A stretch of 64,000 nucleotides of DNA from Heterobasidion occidentale (lineage: Eukaryota > Basidiomycota > Agaricomycetes > Russulales > Bondarzewiaceae). The notes under the pieces are model-generated. The model was not told the origin of the DNA, ran no database searches, and was given only the letters and a program-made list of their open reading frames with translations. Shown in pieces: positions 1-12,014 of this stretch (positions are counted from its first letter, which is position 1; each line of letters begins with the position of its first letter). The DNA lies in contig JBCAQO010000003.1 of the NCBI GenBank assembly GCA_039111635.1, forward strand, positions 992,001 to 1,056,000, written 5' to 3'. The position numbers were made by a program, and so were the translations under genes.

Positions 1-228
1 AAAGAAGGTGGTATCCGTTGCTATTGCAAGTGCAAGAGAAAGTGCGAGAGAAAGTGCGAGATAACGTACTGTATTTGTGAATCAAGTCCGACATAAATAA
101 TGCAAAGTGTCCGTCCACCTGTTATCTACTGACGGAAGAATCTCATGACTTGTATGGGGGCAGGAGCGATGGCCTATGCAGAGCGAAAGACATGAGGCAT
201 GATCTCATCAAACAACAGCGTAGAAGCC
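1..228. other. Intergenic, nothing recognised
   Basis: Sequence downstream of the EFR3 stop codon. A short imperfect tandem of a 12-bp purine-rich unit (gagaaagtgcga) lies near positions 37-60. I see no coding region or RNA gene. It probably holds the 3' untranslated region of EFR3. Confidence 0.4.
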
Positions 229-3200
229 TTACCGTGCGTCTGGCCTCTGCAGGGCGGGGAAGGATGACTTGAGCAAGCTCGTGCTGCCATTCGCCTTCCC
301 TATGCGAAGTTTGTTGAGGACATCACGGACTTCGCCTGGGTTGCGGAGAGCCTTTTCAGGCCTCGAACGCACGAGCCTGTTCACCCCATTCTCTCCGTGG
401 GCGACGGAGGCGTGCTCGAGAGTCGAAACAGACGGCGCTACGTTGACCAGTGCCGGGTTCGACATGCTGCTGCGACCTTCGAGCGCCTCTCGGAGATCGG
501 TGACGCCTACGCCACGTGAGGGCCGACTGAGGCTTTGAAGGGACATGTTTTCGATGTGCATCAAGGCTGGCGCGATCTTAGAGCGCGGGGATACGCCATC
601 ACCGCGGAGGGCATCATAGGTTGACTGTGGCTCCACGGCTGAAACATAGACGCGCAACGACTCAGACAAAATCACAGCCGCGGTTAACTGGTCACTTACA
701 ATCCCTGAGAGCATTCTCTGCAGTCCACTGCACGGAAAGTTTCAAGAGAAGAGCCTGACTGTCTGTACTGCGGGTTGCCTCCAGCACAGTTTTGTTGAGG
801 GCCAAGGCTGAAACAGCTGCTTGGGCATCCACCCCTTGCCACTTGAACTCTGAGTCGTTGAAAGGAATGATGGGGACTGGTTGTTCCGGAGCAGTGAGTA
901 CGCCAGATTGTTTTGGTGCAGCAGGTGGCAGACTAATCGATGATGAAATGATCTCGAGGGCCTGCAAGACGACGTTAACAAAAATGTCTGCACCCTAGAT
1001 ACTGATGGTAATACTACCTTTTCCGCCATGTCGAGGAGCTCGGCACAGTCCCATACCTTTGCTATGACCAACCAAACTCTCGCCAGCACCTCCCGGATCG
1101 CCCGCATACGTCCGACAGTCACAGGGTGTTCAGCTTCCGAAGCTCTTGTGACAGCATCCAATGCCACTAAAAATGGCACACCCGTGAGCAGCCCGCGCAC
1201 CGGCAGATTCTCGTGCATAGCGGTCAACATGGCAAGGATATTGCGATAGTCCGAGCCTGTTGCTGCCGACGAGGTAGCCGCCGAGAGTTGGGACGGTACG
1301 TGCCGCAGCATCCGTTGCGCAGCGGACTGCTTACGCGTCCGGATCTGGATGGAGAGGGAACGCCGTGCGTGCTGTGACTGCGGAGGCGACTCTTGGGTCT
1401 CCGAGAGGCCGATGGGCGACTGGGATTCCATTGGAGTGGGGGGCGTGATGTTGACCGTCGGCTGGTCGTCTCCATTGGTCGACCGTGCAGGCGAGGGAGT
1501 CGAAGATCGGACGCCAAGCGTGGATGAAGTAGCAAGGATATACAAGAAGAAGTGCAACGCGTTGAGGAATCGCGTTGAGGAATCTCCGTACACCATCGCG
1601 AGCATGTTGGCTCCTTGGCGAACAGGGCCTTCAGCTAGAGGTCGTATGCGCCGGACCCCATCCGTGTCCGTGTACTCGCCTTTGCACGAGATCTCCGTCT
1701 GCAGATAAAAGATGAGAGCGTTGGCGTACTCCTCACGAACACTGAAGCTCTCATCGCATAGAAGATTGAAGGTCTCTTGCCAAAGTTCTGGTGTGACCTT
1801 CGTCCGCCGGGATGGCCTAGAAGTAGAATCGCCATGAGCGGTGTTGTCCGTACCCTGGCTTGTAGACGGTGATACTGTGGAAGATTTGATCGAATGTTTA
1901 TCATCTGTGTGTTCTTTCTCCTTTGGTGCGCGAATAAGGCCGACAAGGCCCGATAGCAAAGCTCGTAGGGCCTGGCTCCGCCCCCTGTCGTTCGACTCTC
2001 CGCGGCCGCCAGTGGCTTCGACCGAGACAATTCTGCTGACGAGCTCGCTTGCGAGGTCGTAAATCTGATCGGAATAATAAACGTGAGTGCCAACAGAGGC
2101 GATGCACTCTACCAAAGCCGGCAGGACAGGGTCTTCAGGGTCAATTGCACATCTGCGAAGGACCAGAGTGATCAGGATGGAGATGATGTCAGACGTCGAA
2201 AGATTGATAAGTGGGGTGGGGGAAGTGAATATAGTTGTCAACATCACCGCCAAGGCGTTGTGCAGAGGGGTAGTCATAGGCACATCTTGGTCCTGTTGGA
2301 GTCGTTCTACAAGTCTCGTAGGGATTGCATACCGATACTGATACTGCGTCCAATCGGTCGCCTGTCGTGTGATCCAGCGGCAGTGATCAATACGCTCCCA
2401 GCTTTTCCATCTATCTAAGCTCTGGAGGACGGCTTCCATGATGTGCGTTGCTTGAGAGCCAGTTGAATGGCCAAAAAGGGATGAAAGGGCACGAAGACAA
2501 GTTTGTGAGACATCGGCTGTGGATGGCCCTTTGTCGCCATCAATGTGGATATGAATTGATGCTGCTCGCCTTTCGGCGGGCGGACGCGACCGAAATTGCG
2601 CCATGTATGGAGAATTAGGCTTTTCTTTGAGAGCAATAAGCCTGTAAAGTTGATGAGGATGAAGTATACACCGATGAGAATGCGAAAAGCAACGGACTCG
2701 CTCTCTAGAACCGAGACCTCCAAGTCATGTATGTTTGCCAACAATGCAGGCACTATCGTCGAAACTTGTGATTGAAAGTATGTCGAGCTGTATAGAGCTT
2801 CCGAGGTAACAGCTCCAGTCAACGCTGCCAAACCTACTAGACGAGTTCTGCATTTACGTTCAGACAAAGAAACAGTCTATAAATGGTCTGTGGTAGCACA
2901 CCTATTTTGAAATTCTTTGTCGCTGTTGGTCGAGCTAGAAGTGCTCATATGCGAGAACCTATTGAGAATGGACATGTAGTCTTTCGTGATATCGTTGTCG
3001 ACCCCGATGAGACGGCCGTCGGTATGAGTGGTCCATGCGGTAAACTGGACACGATGAGAATTCTTCCACCCTTAGAAAGTGGGATGATAGTTACCAAACT
3101 CGCAACTTTCGCTGACACTTCCAAATCTGATGAAAGGCCATCGAGGGTCAAGTCTACTGCAACTAAGAGGGAGGGAGTCAGAAGGGATATGTCGCGACGG

Positions 3201-3547
3201 CATTCGGTTGCCAGTGTCCTAAGAACTGATAGAGAAATAAGGAGCGACCTGCCGTATGACAGGTGTAGTATGAATAATTCAGAGATTTGACGATATATAT
3301 CAAAATCGACTCACGCTCTGGAGCGAGAATTCCCTCCCTGCGCCTTCCGGCATTCGCCCCTGATCCTCTTCTCCAATTCGCTGCCTAATTTATGGATTTT
3401 TCCTGGCGTATTGGCAGCATAGTATGTCAGACGCGACAGCTCTTGAGCATTTGGACGATAATCCGGGCCAGAGGTGATGAGAGCGGCGGAGGGGGGGTAA
3501 CAAGCAGATATTAATTGCACGTGATGAGGAGTGAACGGGAGATGCAT
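229..3547 (-). CDS. EFR3: EFR3-like plasma-membrane scaffold protein
   Basis: Membrane anchor of the Stt4 PI4-kinase complex, which recruits the kinase to the plasma membrane for PI4P synthesis. The ATG at 3547 opens with MHLPFTPHHVQLISACYPPS followed by a conserved N-terminal helical-repeat region (exon to about 3314). The next exons carry the LDLTLDGLSSDLEVSAKVAS block, a segment reading FTAWTTHTDGRLIGVDNDIT after removal of a short intron, and AALTGAVTSEALYSS. A long exon (roughly 2600-970) contains VECIASVGTHVYYSDQIYDL and then a Ser/Thr/Pro-rich linker. The last exon (714-229) ends in a conserved tail, EVRDVLNKLRIGKANG. The middle of the protein is all-helical and the C-terminal third is low-complexity, as in fungal orthologues. 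The reading frame can be followed through all exons without a frameshift. Exact splice junctions are inferred. Confidence 0.88.
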
Positions 3548-4086
3548 CTGAGAGGAGGACGCCAGGACGAGAGAGTGAAAAGCTGAGACTAAAGTGACGT
3601 CGTAGGGTAGAATGATGTGGTGGAAATTCGTGAATCCAGGTCAAAGCATGTGTTAGGTGGTGTGTGCTGGCGCAGGCCTCCAAGACAGCTGTGGAGAGGA
3701 GCGCCCGCGTTGGGTTCACCGTACAGCAACTCGAGCCACGTGCTCCAGATCTCTTCGCCCCCGATCATGCTTCCTCTGTTCGACTGGCGGTGCTGCCACA
3801 ATTTCAGGAAGATCTTCACTCTGACGCCATGTCATCGTTTCAGTCAGCGACCACTCTCTGCCACTCGGCTTCCCAAGGAGTTCAACCGAGTTGTCCTCCC
3901 CCATGGCCATCTGCGCATGAATATATTTTTTGGCAGAAGATGACTCCGGACTGGTACTATATAGTAACTGTTAACCTGAAAATATATCGGAATGGCAGGT
4001 GAGGGAACTACGAAACCTTCAATGGCTACACAGTGCTAGTGGCAATGGTGGTCCTACAACAGGTGAGACAATGCAAACACACTTCC
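3548..4086. other. Intergenic stretch with unassigned minus-strand open frames
   Basis: The space between the EFR3 start and the end of the BRCT gene. Overlapping minus-strand open frames (3589-3819 and 3716-3910) are short and mutually exclusive. One contains MIGGEEIWSTWLELLYG, which I do not recognise. There is no clear start, splice pattern or family signature. It probably holds the EFR3 promoter. Confidence 0.25.
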
Positions 4087-4983
4087 CTAGCGTACAAGGC
4101 ATTCACTTGCTAAAATGTCTATCAAGCTCTTGCTTGTCTTGTCCGCGATCATCGAATATTCTCGCTCTTCAATCTCTTGCCGGCCTTGATGCTATCCAAG
4201 ATCCATTCCGGCTTAACGACATGTACTTTGACCTTCAGTTTCGTGGTGAGCAATTTATGCGTTTTTGATCCGCTGAGCTGCTGTGACGTTAAGATATGTG
4301 TGGCACGTGAAGCTGTTTGTCTGCAGGATAATGTCAATCGAAGATTGACAGCGACAAGATATGATGGAAAACCCGTACAAGACTTCTCCACCGGCCTGTG
4401 CGACAATTCTCTTCATCTCGATATCCGTCGTATTCGTAAGTAGCCATTGATGTAGACTCGAACATTGCTGAATAGAGCGGAACCTTTCGAGGGAGTCTGA
4501 TATTCTAGTTTTTGTTTGCGTGATTCAAGATATTGACGAGCAGAGCCTCGGCCATCTGAACGCTGATGTCCAGTGGCAGCAGAGACTACATGGTCTATCG
4601 TTGATTTTCTGATCAGCGTTCTGACTCGGGACTGAGCATCTATCAGACCGACCTGAGCGCAGGCCGATGTCTGAATGAGTTATCGGATTGGATTCATCGG
4701 AAAGGGTGCTTAGAAGGTGTTTTCTGATGGTTGAAGGCGAGGCATTTCGCAGAGGGTGAGGAACTCTGTTCAATCCGTCGTCAGGGGTCTAGGAGAAAAT
4801 CGAGCAACATGAGTTTGACTACTTGTCTATTCTCTTCTTATCCTTCCATTGCTCATGACTCCTCTCTTTACCATTGCTGGCGCCATACGGATTGTATCTG
4901 TGCTTGATTCGCTTCTCCTTGTCGTCACTAGCACCGGCAACACGCCCACTTGAAGGCTTGATCACGGTAACATATTTCTCCAT
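4087..4983 (-). CDS. Small BRCT-domain (REV1-type BRCT) protein, frame interrupted
   Basis: A BRCT domain binds phosphopeptides or DNA ends in repair proteins. Reading the minus strand gives KGSALFSNVRVYINGYL, TTDIEMKRIVAQAGGEVL and, after a clean GT-AG intron (about 4324-4378), ATHILTSQQLSGSKTHKLL and VHVVKPEWILDSIKAGKRL. That is a complete BRCT fold with the signature Trp. Upstream is LNRVPHPLRNASPSTIRKHL in one frame and VVSAATGHQRSDGRGSARQY in another. The frame must shift at about 4640, 4437 and 4158 to keep the conserved sequence; past the last shift the protein would end at 4087. A possible first exon starts at the ATG at 4983 (MEKYVTVIKPSSG) and ends at a gtag...cctag intron. The protein is far shorter than REV1: no polymerase domain follows, as EFR3 lies next. 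It is either a small BRCT protein with assembly indels or a decaying gene. Confidence 0.6.
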
Positions 4984-5201
4984 GAGATAGGATTTAATAC
5001 AGGATATGAGTTGGGAGGGTGGGAGGGTGTGGCCGTTATGTTGAAATCAATGTTCACGGAAGCGTCAAAAACGACCAGTCGCGTCGAAGAAAACGCGTCC
5101 CTAATGCTATCACGTGCGCGACGTGAGTAGATAAGATAACGCTTAGATCTTTAGTCTTCCATGCTTGATTTGTCGTCGAGTATCAATTGGGTTGAACCTG
5201 C

Positions 5202-7279
5202 ATGCGACTCGGTCTCCCGTTTTTCAACACTCTCATTCGCCCCATTGTATATAGGTGCCAGGGCGCGATTGGGAGGAACATGTCGACGAGGACGTACCAG
5301 GATGCGATAGCCCACCTCAACTCCCTTCAATCCAATGCCGCGACTCTCGAAGCTGTCAGAGCATCTGGTGGACGGCTGAGCGAGTTTGCTATCCCAGAGA
5401 TGGTGGAGTACTTGCACAGGATTGGCTACGAAGTACGTCCCGATACAAAATCCGCTAAATGGCTCTCTTTACCAATTTCACAGCCTGAAGATCTGAACAA
5501 GCTGAACGTCCTTCATATCACTGGAACCAAGGGTAAAGGATCGACCTGTGCTTTCACTGATTCCATTCTTCGCCATGTCAAGCCAGAGTGGAAGACAGGT
5601 GGGAAAGCTTTTGGTTTGGCGCCGATGTCTATTGTGCTGATCTTGTCAAACAGGCCTATATACATCTCCTCACCTGGTTGCTGTACGAGAACGCATTCGT
5701 ATAAATGGCGTCCCTCTATCCGAAGAGGATTTCGCTCGATTTTTCTTTGAGGTCTGGGATAGATTGGATGAGAATGAAAAGGTTGATATTGCGTTTTGGA
5801 TCAGCTGGTCAACTGGATTTGACCTCACCCACAGCGAAGGTTTCCGAGTACACCAGCGAAACCGATGTACTTCCGCTACGTAACACTGGTCGCATTCCAT
5901 GCCTTCCTGAGCCTCAAGGCATGCGGCTCCTCATCTCTACAAATGCCATGTTGATGGTCTTACTTTGTACACAGGTCAATGCGACAATCTTGGAAGTAGG
6001 GGTCGGGGGAGCGTATGATAGTACCAACATCGTCCCACGGCCCGTCGTGACTGGTGTTTCTGCTTTGGGGATTGATCACACGGCCGTGCTTGGAAAGACA
6101 ATCAAGGAAATTGCATGGCAAAAAGGCGGAATTTACAAGGTATTTTTGAGATCTTGCTTATTTCGCAACATTACTTTATGCACGTGAGATAGGAAGGTGT
6201 GCCTGCATTTACTGTGACCCAGCCCGATGAAGCGTTGGAGGTTCTCAAGTCTCAAAGTAAGGAACGCAAGGTTTGTCCCTCACCTCTTTGACCTGCCACC
6301 TCTCCCCTGACTTTGCTCTAGGCGTCCGAGTTCACGGTCATACCTTCGAAGTCTGAAATATCGGGCGTCAAACTGGGTAAGGCTAAGTTGCTTTCAAACG
6401 CAACTCAGCTCACGCCGGCTCACAGGTTTAGCTGGAGCACATCAAGTTCAGAACGCCAATCTTGCGGTCCATCTAGCGCAAAAGTTCCTGCAGATTCAAG
6501 ACGGCACAAATCCAGAATCTCCTCTATCACACTTGTATATCAAGGCTTTGGAGAATGCGAAATGGCCGGGCCGTTGTCAAACCGTTGTGGATCCAAAGCA
6601 CCTCGACACTACTTGGTTCTTGGACGGCGCTCATACCAAGGAGAGCCTCGAGTGCTGTGTAGAATGGTACGTCAGTCCCGCTGTAGGACTGAGACCCAAG
6701 CCAACTGCGTAAGTCATGATTATCCGCTTTGACAAGCACTAATCTTCTCATCGCCAGAGGTCGGATGCGTGTTCTCGTCTTCAATTGTACGAACGGTCGC
6801 TCTGGATCGACGTTCTTAGGAACAATGTTGGAGAAGGTTGAAGTCCAGCTGAAGCGCCATGAATCAAGCGAAGAATCGAGTTGGTTATTCGACCATGTTG
6901 TCTTTTGTGCGAACGTCACGTATGCCGACGGGGGTTTCAAAGGAGGTACGAGGAGCCTTCCCTCCCTCAGTGCCATAGCGCCATAGATATTTCACTAACT
7001 ATACCATTCGCAGACTTGACGACCAATGCGATACCTGAGGCCGACCTCGCCCAACTCAAGACTCAACAAGAGCTAGCCACTGCGTGGATGTCTCTCGTGC
7101 CCTCTTTTCCCCTGAAGAACGTACATGTTCTCCCTTCGATTGAGCACGCTCTCGGAGTAGTGCGTAGTCTCGATACGGAAGCGCAGGGCCCCTCAGCCGT
7201 GGATGTGTTGGTGACGGGTAGCCTTCATCTCGTTGGAGGGATGATCGAAGTAGGCGATTTGACGAGCGTAGCGCTCTAG
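5202..7279 (+). CDS. MET7: Folylpolyglutamate synthase
   Basis: Adds gamma-glutamates to tetrahydrofolates, retaining them in the cell and making them better substrates for methionine synthase. The ATP loop TGTKGKGST is at about 5522, followed by LYTSPHLVAVRERIRINGVP after a short intron, NATILEVGVGGAYDSTNIV, the GLAGAHQVQNA motif and WFLDGAHTKESLECC. The frame is intact through eight or so exons and ends GSLHLVGGMIEVGDL. The intron at 5919-5974 uses a GC donor (aag|gcatgc) with a normal AG acceptor and restores LSLK-VNATILEV exactly. Two in-frame starts exist: ATG 5202 gives an Arg-rich, acid-free 26-residue leader, and ATG 5280 (MSTRTYQDAI) gives the cytosolic form. This arrangement is known for eukaryotic FPGS. 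Length and motif order match the family. Confidence 0.93.
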
Positions 7280-7464
7280 TATTCTATGAGTCAGATTCTC
7301 CGGGTCCGTGTTCTCGTATCATGCTCGTCTTGTATTGACCAGAAGAACTCATGCCTTCAACAGGCGCTATTTTAGACCATTTAGACCATGAATTTTGTAT
7401 CATTATTACATATTGGATAGCAACTCTAGAGACGTCTCTTTGTCCGGCTGCCCCAGCTTCCACT

Positions 7465-9855
7465 TCATGAAAATTGATAGACTGTCCCAACGCATTTTAG
7501 TTCCTAGATATAGCGCGTCAACAGAGGGATGCTTTACATACTTCTTTATCAAGGAATGACCGGACTTTCACCTTGAGGCCTCGTCGCGAAATGTTTATGC
7601 TGTCTGCCATCTGCATGAAGATCTCAAACGAAATGGGCTAGCTGGAATGTCAGCATATAACCAAGGGGAAGAAAGTTAGTTGCCTACTTCATACCGCAGA
7701 ATACGAAGATAGAGCGCGCTGTCCTCGAAGATCATAGCTTTCAGCATATTCTCAAAAGCTGTGTCGTCCACGATGGGCTCCTCATTCTTTCCACTGTTCT
7801 TCCGTGTACCCGCCCCCTGCTTGCTACGAGGCTTTTTCTGCACCCGCTGCTCCTCACCCGGTACTTGTGGAACGCGAGAGGTGCGCCGTGTTTGGGTAAG
7901 ACCTTGTGCAAGAGGGGCCTCTCCATCTGATTCATCGTCTGCAGGGTCTATAGACTGAGCTCGATCGGACTTGAAGGCCTGCATATTGTCCGCTTCAGGG
8001 TCGAAGTGAAGATAGGCATCATCATTGGCCCATTGGAAATGGTCTTCAAACTCAACGTCTAGTACATGTTCTTGAGCCTCTTGCGGCTCTTCAGACAAGC
8101 CTTCCGGCCATTGTGAGCTCTGGTTCATCACATGAGTCCGGCGCGGGGGAGAAGGATGGTGATGGCCGAGGACGCCCGAACTGTCATCGTCGAAGGATGT
8201 GCTGGAAATAGCTCTCTTCCGCTTGATGAGACGAAAGGCGACGAGGAAGAGGAGGATATCTGTATGTTATTTTTTTCTTACTCGTGAGGGAAACACAAAA
8301 TGACCGTACGTACATCAATCACAGACGTGTTGCTAGCATCGTTGTGGAACGCCGTACTATTAAATCTTGCTGCGAGCCTAGATGGAGCGAACGCTTGAGT
8401 TGCAGCGGATGCGTTGTCGTCTTCATCTTCACTTCGATTAGATGCCGATCCAAAACTCGAAAGTCTGGCTAGGCTTGATCCTTGGGCTAAATCATTCTCT
8501 CCTAACGCTTGAGTCTGAGGTGGTTCACTGTCGATCGAAGGGTGGCGTAAAGCAGCTCCGAGTTTGCTCGGCCCAAAAGCTTGCGTTGCTTGCAGAGGTT
8601 GGGGGCTTTGAGGGTTACTGAACAGCAGGCGCGCCCTGTCCCGAATGGCGTTTGATGTTTGACTAAGGCTCTGGACGGTACTGACAACCGCAGTTCGCTT
8701 TGTCCTCTTCTTCGTAGCGGCTTCGTCGAGGACGCCCTCGAGATAGGTCTTGGGGGCCGGTTCCACATCATCGGCGATGTCCTTGGCCTTCCCCTTGCCT
8801 TGAGTGTTCGGTGCCCTCTCTAATTGTTGGTTAAGAAGAATCTTGAGGGTCGTCTCCGTCAAGCCTTTCTTTTTCGCACAAGACTGTATGTGAATGACTT
8901 TTTGTGCAACAGATTTTCTTGTTGTCCACGGGATATCGCATGAGACACACCTCCGGAGGCCCGCAAGATCGAAGCCTGGTACGTCAATATTGAGGCGTGG
9001 TTTGGTCGTCCGGGGCCGTTTCGATTTTAGAAGAGATTCAGAGTTCAAGTCCGTCACGATAGAATTAGCCCGGGATAGTGCAGGCGAAGAACGAGCAGAA
9101 TTAGAAGTTCGGATGACAGGTGTGTATGCGAAATGTTCTAGCTTGGCTCGAAAATCCTCGGCAGAGTCATCGGACGCATCTCCAGAAGTCTGCACCGACG
9201 GCGGATTCGTCGAAATGACATTGTCTGATGTGGATTGGGAGGTCGGCCCAAGCCCCGGCAGTTCTGCGACAGCCTTGTGCTTGTTCGAATGCTTTTGTGA
9301 CAGACCACGATGGATCGTATCAGCCTCGGTGGACGATGCAGGCACTGGCGCTTGCACACCATTCGCTCGTGGCTTTACACAGACACCGAAAGCCATGTTC
9401 TCTGTTTTAGGGGCCGCCAAGGCTTGCGCAGAATGCTGTTTGTAGTCACAGTGAGGTGGCCCATCGGAGCTGTCTGCGCAGTGGTTCAATAAGGGAGCCG
9501 CAATACCATGAGGTCGAGGCTTACCGCTGAGTTCGATAATCTCGTCATTTGTATACGGTGACACCTTCGATGTCAAAGAAGCATCGGGCAGAGGAGTCAC
9601 ACTTGATTTTCTCGCGGGTGGCCGTCTATGTTCGTCTTTCTTGATTTTCTCAACTTTGCGTTGCTGTCTAAGATGTTCCCTCTCTGGTTCTGAATCCTCC
9701 ACGATCTCGTCTTCCGGTACGGAGGAAGCGACACGATGAGCTACGGCAACGTTCATTGCCTGAACAGCAGAGTGATAAGAAACTTTGGTCGTAGGCGATG
9801 AAGATGAGTGATGGAAGATGTAAAACAAGCTGCGTGTGAGTCGGGACCTGTTCAT
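7465..9855 (-). CDS. SLX4: Structure-specific endonuclease scaffold subunit SLX4
   Basis: Regulatory scaffold of the SLX1-SLX4 nuclease, which cleaves branched DNA such as Holliday junctions and 5' flaps in the nucleus. The large exon (to about 8295) is low-complexity and charged. It carries a small zinc-binding module, CVSCDIPWTTRKSVAQKVIH followed by IQSCAKK (C-x2-C...H-x3-C), repeated TQAFGPSKL/TQAFAPSRL motifs, and Ser/Glu-rich stretches. The C-terminal conserved domain that binds SLX1 appears as FEDSALYLRILRYE, then after an intron PISFEIFMQMADSINISRRG and LKVKVRSFLDKE. The stop is at 7465 if a last short intron is spliced, or at 7518 if not. ATG 9855 is the first in-frame start; ATG 9756 (MNVAVAHRVASS) is an alternative. 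A 7-kb transposon ends only 54 bp upstream of the first start, within the promoter or leader. Confidence 0.82.
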
Positions 9856-9909
9856 GCAATCAGATGTTGAGAACAATGTTTGCCTTGGTGGCGACCAGTA
9901 TTAAAACTG

Positions 9910-9917
9910 AAACGCGT
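9910..9917. repeat. Left 8-bp target-site duplication
   Basis: The octamer aaacgcgt immediately precedes the left terminus (gggataacc) of the transposon and is repeated exactly after its right terminus at 16910-16917. Confidence 0.9.
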
Positions 9918-10528
9918 GGGATAACCGCTGATGAAAGCACGCGGGTTACAATACCCCCCTCTCGCGCTGGTTGAACCACCCACGTCTGACACGGGTTATG
10001 TTATTAGTAATATAGCCCGGAAACCCAGTCGGAGTTTGGAGTTTGTCTCTTCATCATCAACCGCAACCTCTCGTCGTCGTTGTCGCCTACGACCGCTGCC
10101 GTCGTCGTCGTCGTCAGCGTCGACGGAAGCGTTGGGCACCTAGCTCACATCATCACTCCTCTCCTTGGGCAGCCTCAAGGCTTCACTGTCCGTACTCGTT
10201 CCCTGTGCGCTCGCCTCCCTTTTCGACTTTCTCTCGTTCTCTGCTACTTTCCCTTCCGCATTCTGTTGCATCGTCGCTGTCGTCGCTCTCTCTTGCATTG
10301 CTACTGTCATCCCCCATCCCACTTGCTATTCCTGTGTGGCAGTACATCTGCCATTGTTGTCCGGTCACTTCTCGTGCGACGCGCTCTCTTACTTCTTTAT
10401 GTCACGCAAAGGTGGGTTACTTACCCCCCTTTCATTCTATGACTCACCATGAACTTTAGCACCCACTTGTCGGCGTGGTTGTATTGGCACTGATGGGCAA
10501 CCAGCCCCACTTCGGGGGCACAAATGTC
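9918..10528 (+). repeat. Left terminal inverted repeat arm
   Basis: 611 bp that match the reverse complement of 16301-16909 with only a handful of substitutions and 1-2 bp indels. It contains a (gtc)n-rich stretch at about 10075-10125 and ends at caaatgtc, where the two arms diverge. Confidence 0.9.
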
Positions 10529-11896
10529 CCTTCCGAAAACATGCATCGGTAAGTCTTCCTGCAGACTTACATTGGTAACTGATCTTGATGTAGGTATAAC
10601 AGATTGTGCATGCGGAGTCGACAGAATCACCGGTCCAGCCAATCGAAAACTTGCCACTGCCCTCATCGAACGCAACAACCAATCCAGCATCTAATTCTCC
10701 TTCATCGCTAACACCAGCTGTGCCTGCTCCCGTGGTGCCAGCACCATTTCTCTCAACGAGTGCGAGTTTCCCATATTTTGATGAGACCATGGCCTTACCT
10801 GCATACCCCTCATTGTCGATAGGAGATGACAGCGAGAGTGGATTGATGCCCATGGAATTCTGGAATGCCCTCGTCAACAGTCTTCCTGTTCCTGCAAATG
10901 GTAAGTCTCGATGGGGGCCTTTTTCCACGGTCAATGACGCACTCTATCTGTTAGATCCTTTTGCAGCGTTAACATCCGATGATCAACTTGAGTTCGGATC
11001 GGACATGCTTGTGGACTATCCATTTGAGGTGGCTGCAATTGAAGGGCCTAGGCTCGCGGTTCCGTCTATAGTACCCTCGCCTAATTTATCTCATCATGCC
11101 CAGGCACTATCATCCATCTCGGATTCTCTGCTGGATGCTACCCTTTTAGGGCAGCGGCCTGAGGCTACTGATACTGATGTGTCGTCAAATAGAGAGCCTG
11201 CTGTCAACAACAGCTCAAATCCTTTGGGACGAGGACCGAAGCGGAAGTGTGCTAATGACTCGACGAGCAAGAAACGGAGTACGTGAAATCATCATGCGCT
11301 TATATCGGCAATTGATTATTTGAACCTTGACAGAACTCCCAGCATTTGCTATCGATGCAAAACGGCGAACAGATGCTCATTCCGATCGAATGAAAGTATT
11401 GCTAGACTATGTAAGCTATCTTGCGAGTTTTTTTCGAAATTACTGAGATATTCTTCTAGGCATACAAACTCGACCTTACAACAAGGCCATATATTTTTCT
11501 TTATGTTTCTCGGTGAGTCCTTGTACGAGATAACCATGCTGTTACTTATACATCTAAGGTGACAGGCCCGAAACAGTTCTGCATCCAAAAGGGGCTTCGA
11601 AAAGTTACATTTCAGGGAATCTACGCAAGGTGCTCGATGATTTGGGTCGGAATGATTTTGTTAATGATCTGCATGCGATGATTTGTACATTCGCGAGAGA
11701 GCAACAGATAACACAGGAGCAGATGAGACAGGTAAATGTGGAGGTCAATAATGCACTTGAGTTGAGGCGAGAGATTGAAGTACGAGAAGCTAAGTTAAAG
11801 GCTCATGAAGCCGACGTTAATGCTCAAGCAGCACGAGTTAATGCTCAGGCTGCACAACTAGAGAATATGGTATCAGTGCAGGCTACTATGCTGTAA
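10440..11896 (+). CDS. Transposon-encoded coiled-coil protein, function unknown
   Basis: Second gene of the element. The main exon (about 10600-11276) is Ser/Pro/Ala-rich, with PLPSSNATTNPASNSPSS and a run of acidic and hydrophobic residues, and ends in a basic, nuclear-localisation-like patch (GRGPKRKCANDSTSKKR). Downstream exons follow gt...ag introns: LPAFAIDAKRRTDAHSDRMK, then LHPKGASKSYISGNLRKVLD and a C-terminal heptad-rich helix, NNALELRREIEVREAKLKAH, with repeated VNAQAARVNAQAAQLE. No ATG opens the main exon, so a first exon must lie upstream. One candidate ATG at 10495 would sit inside the terminal repeat arm and is followed by a strong donor (cg|gtaagt at 10549), but its phase does not fit simply. 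I recognise no enzyme domain. It may be an accessory DNA-binding or dimerising factor; that is inference. Confidence 0.55.
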
Positions 11897-12014
11897 TAAT
11901 AAGTCGTTGATATTTCCATCATTCATAATTGCAGTACCTAGCTTGATGCTTGTGATGAACACATAATGTACTTACACCTACTATCAGTATGATAATTAAT
12001 CAAGATCAGTATAG

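Noticed and set aside
10043..10459. Overlapping Ser/Arg-rich open frames in the terminal arms
   Set aside because: They occur identically in both inverted arms, overlap in several frames and come from a gtc-rich repeat.
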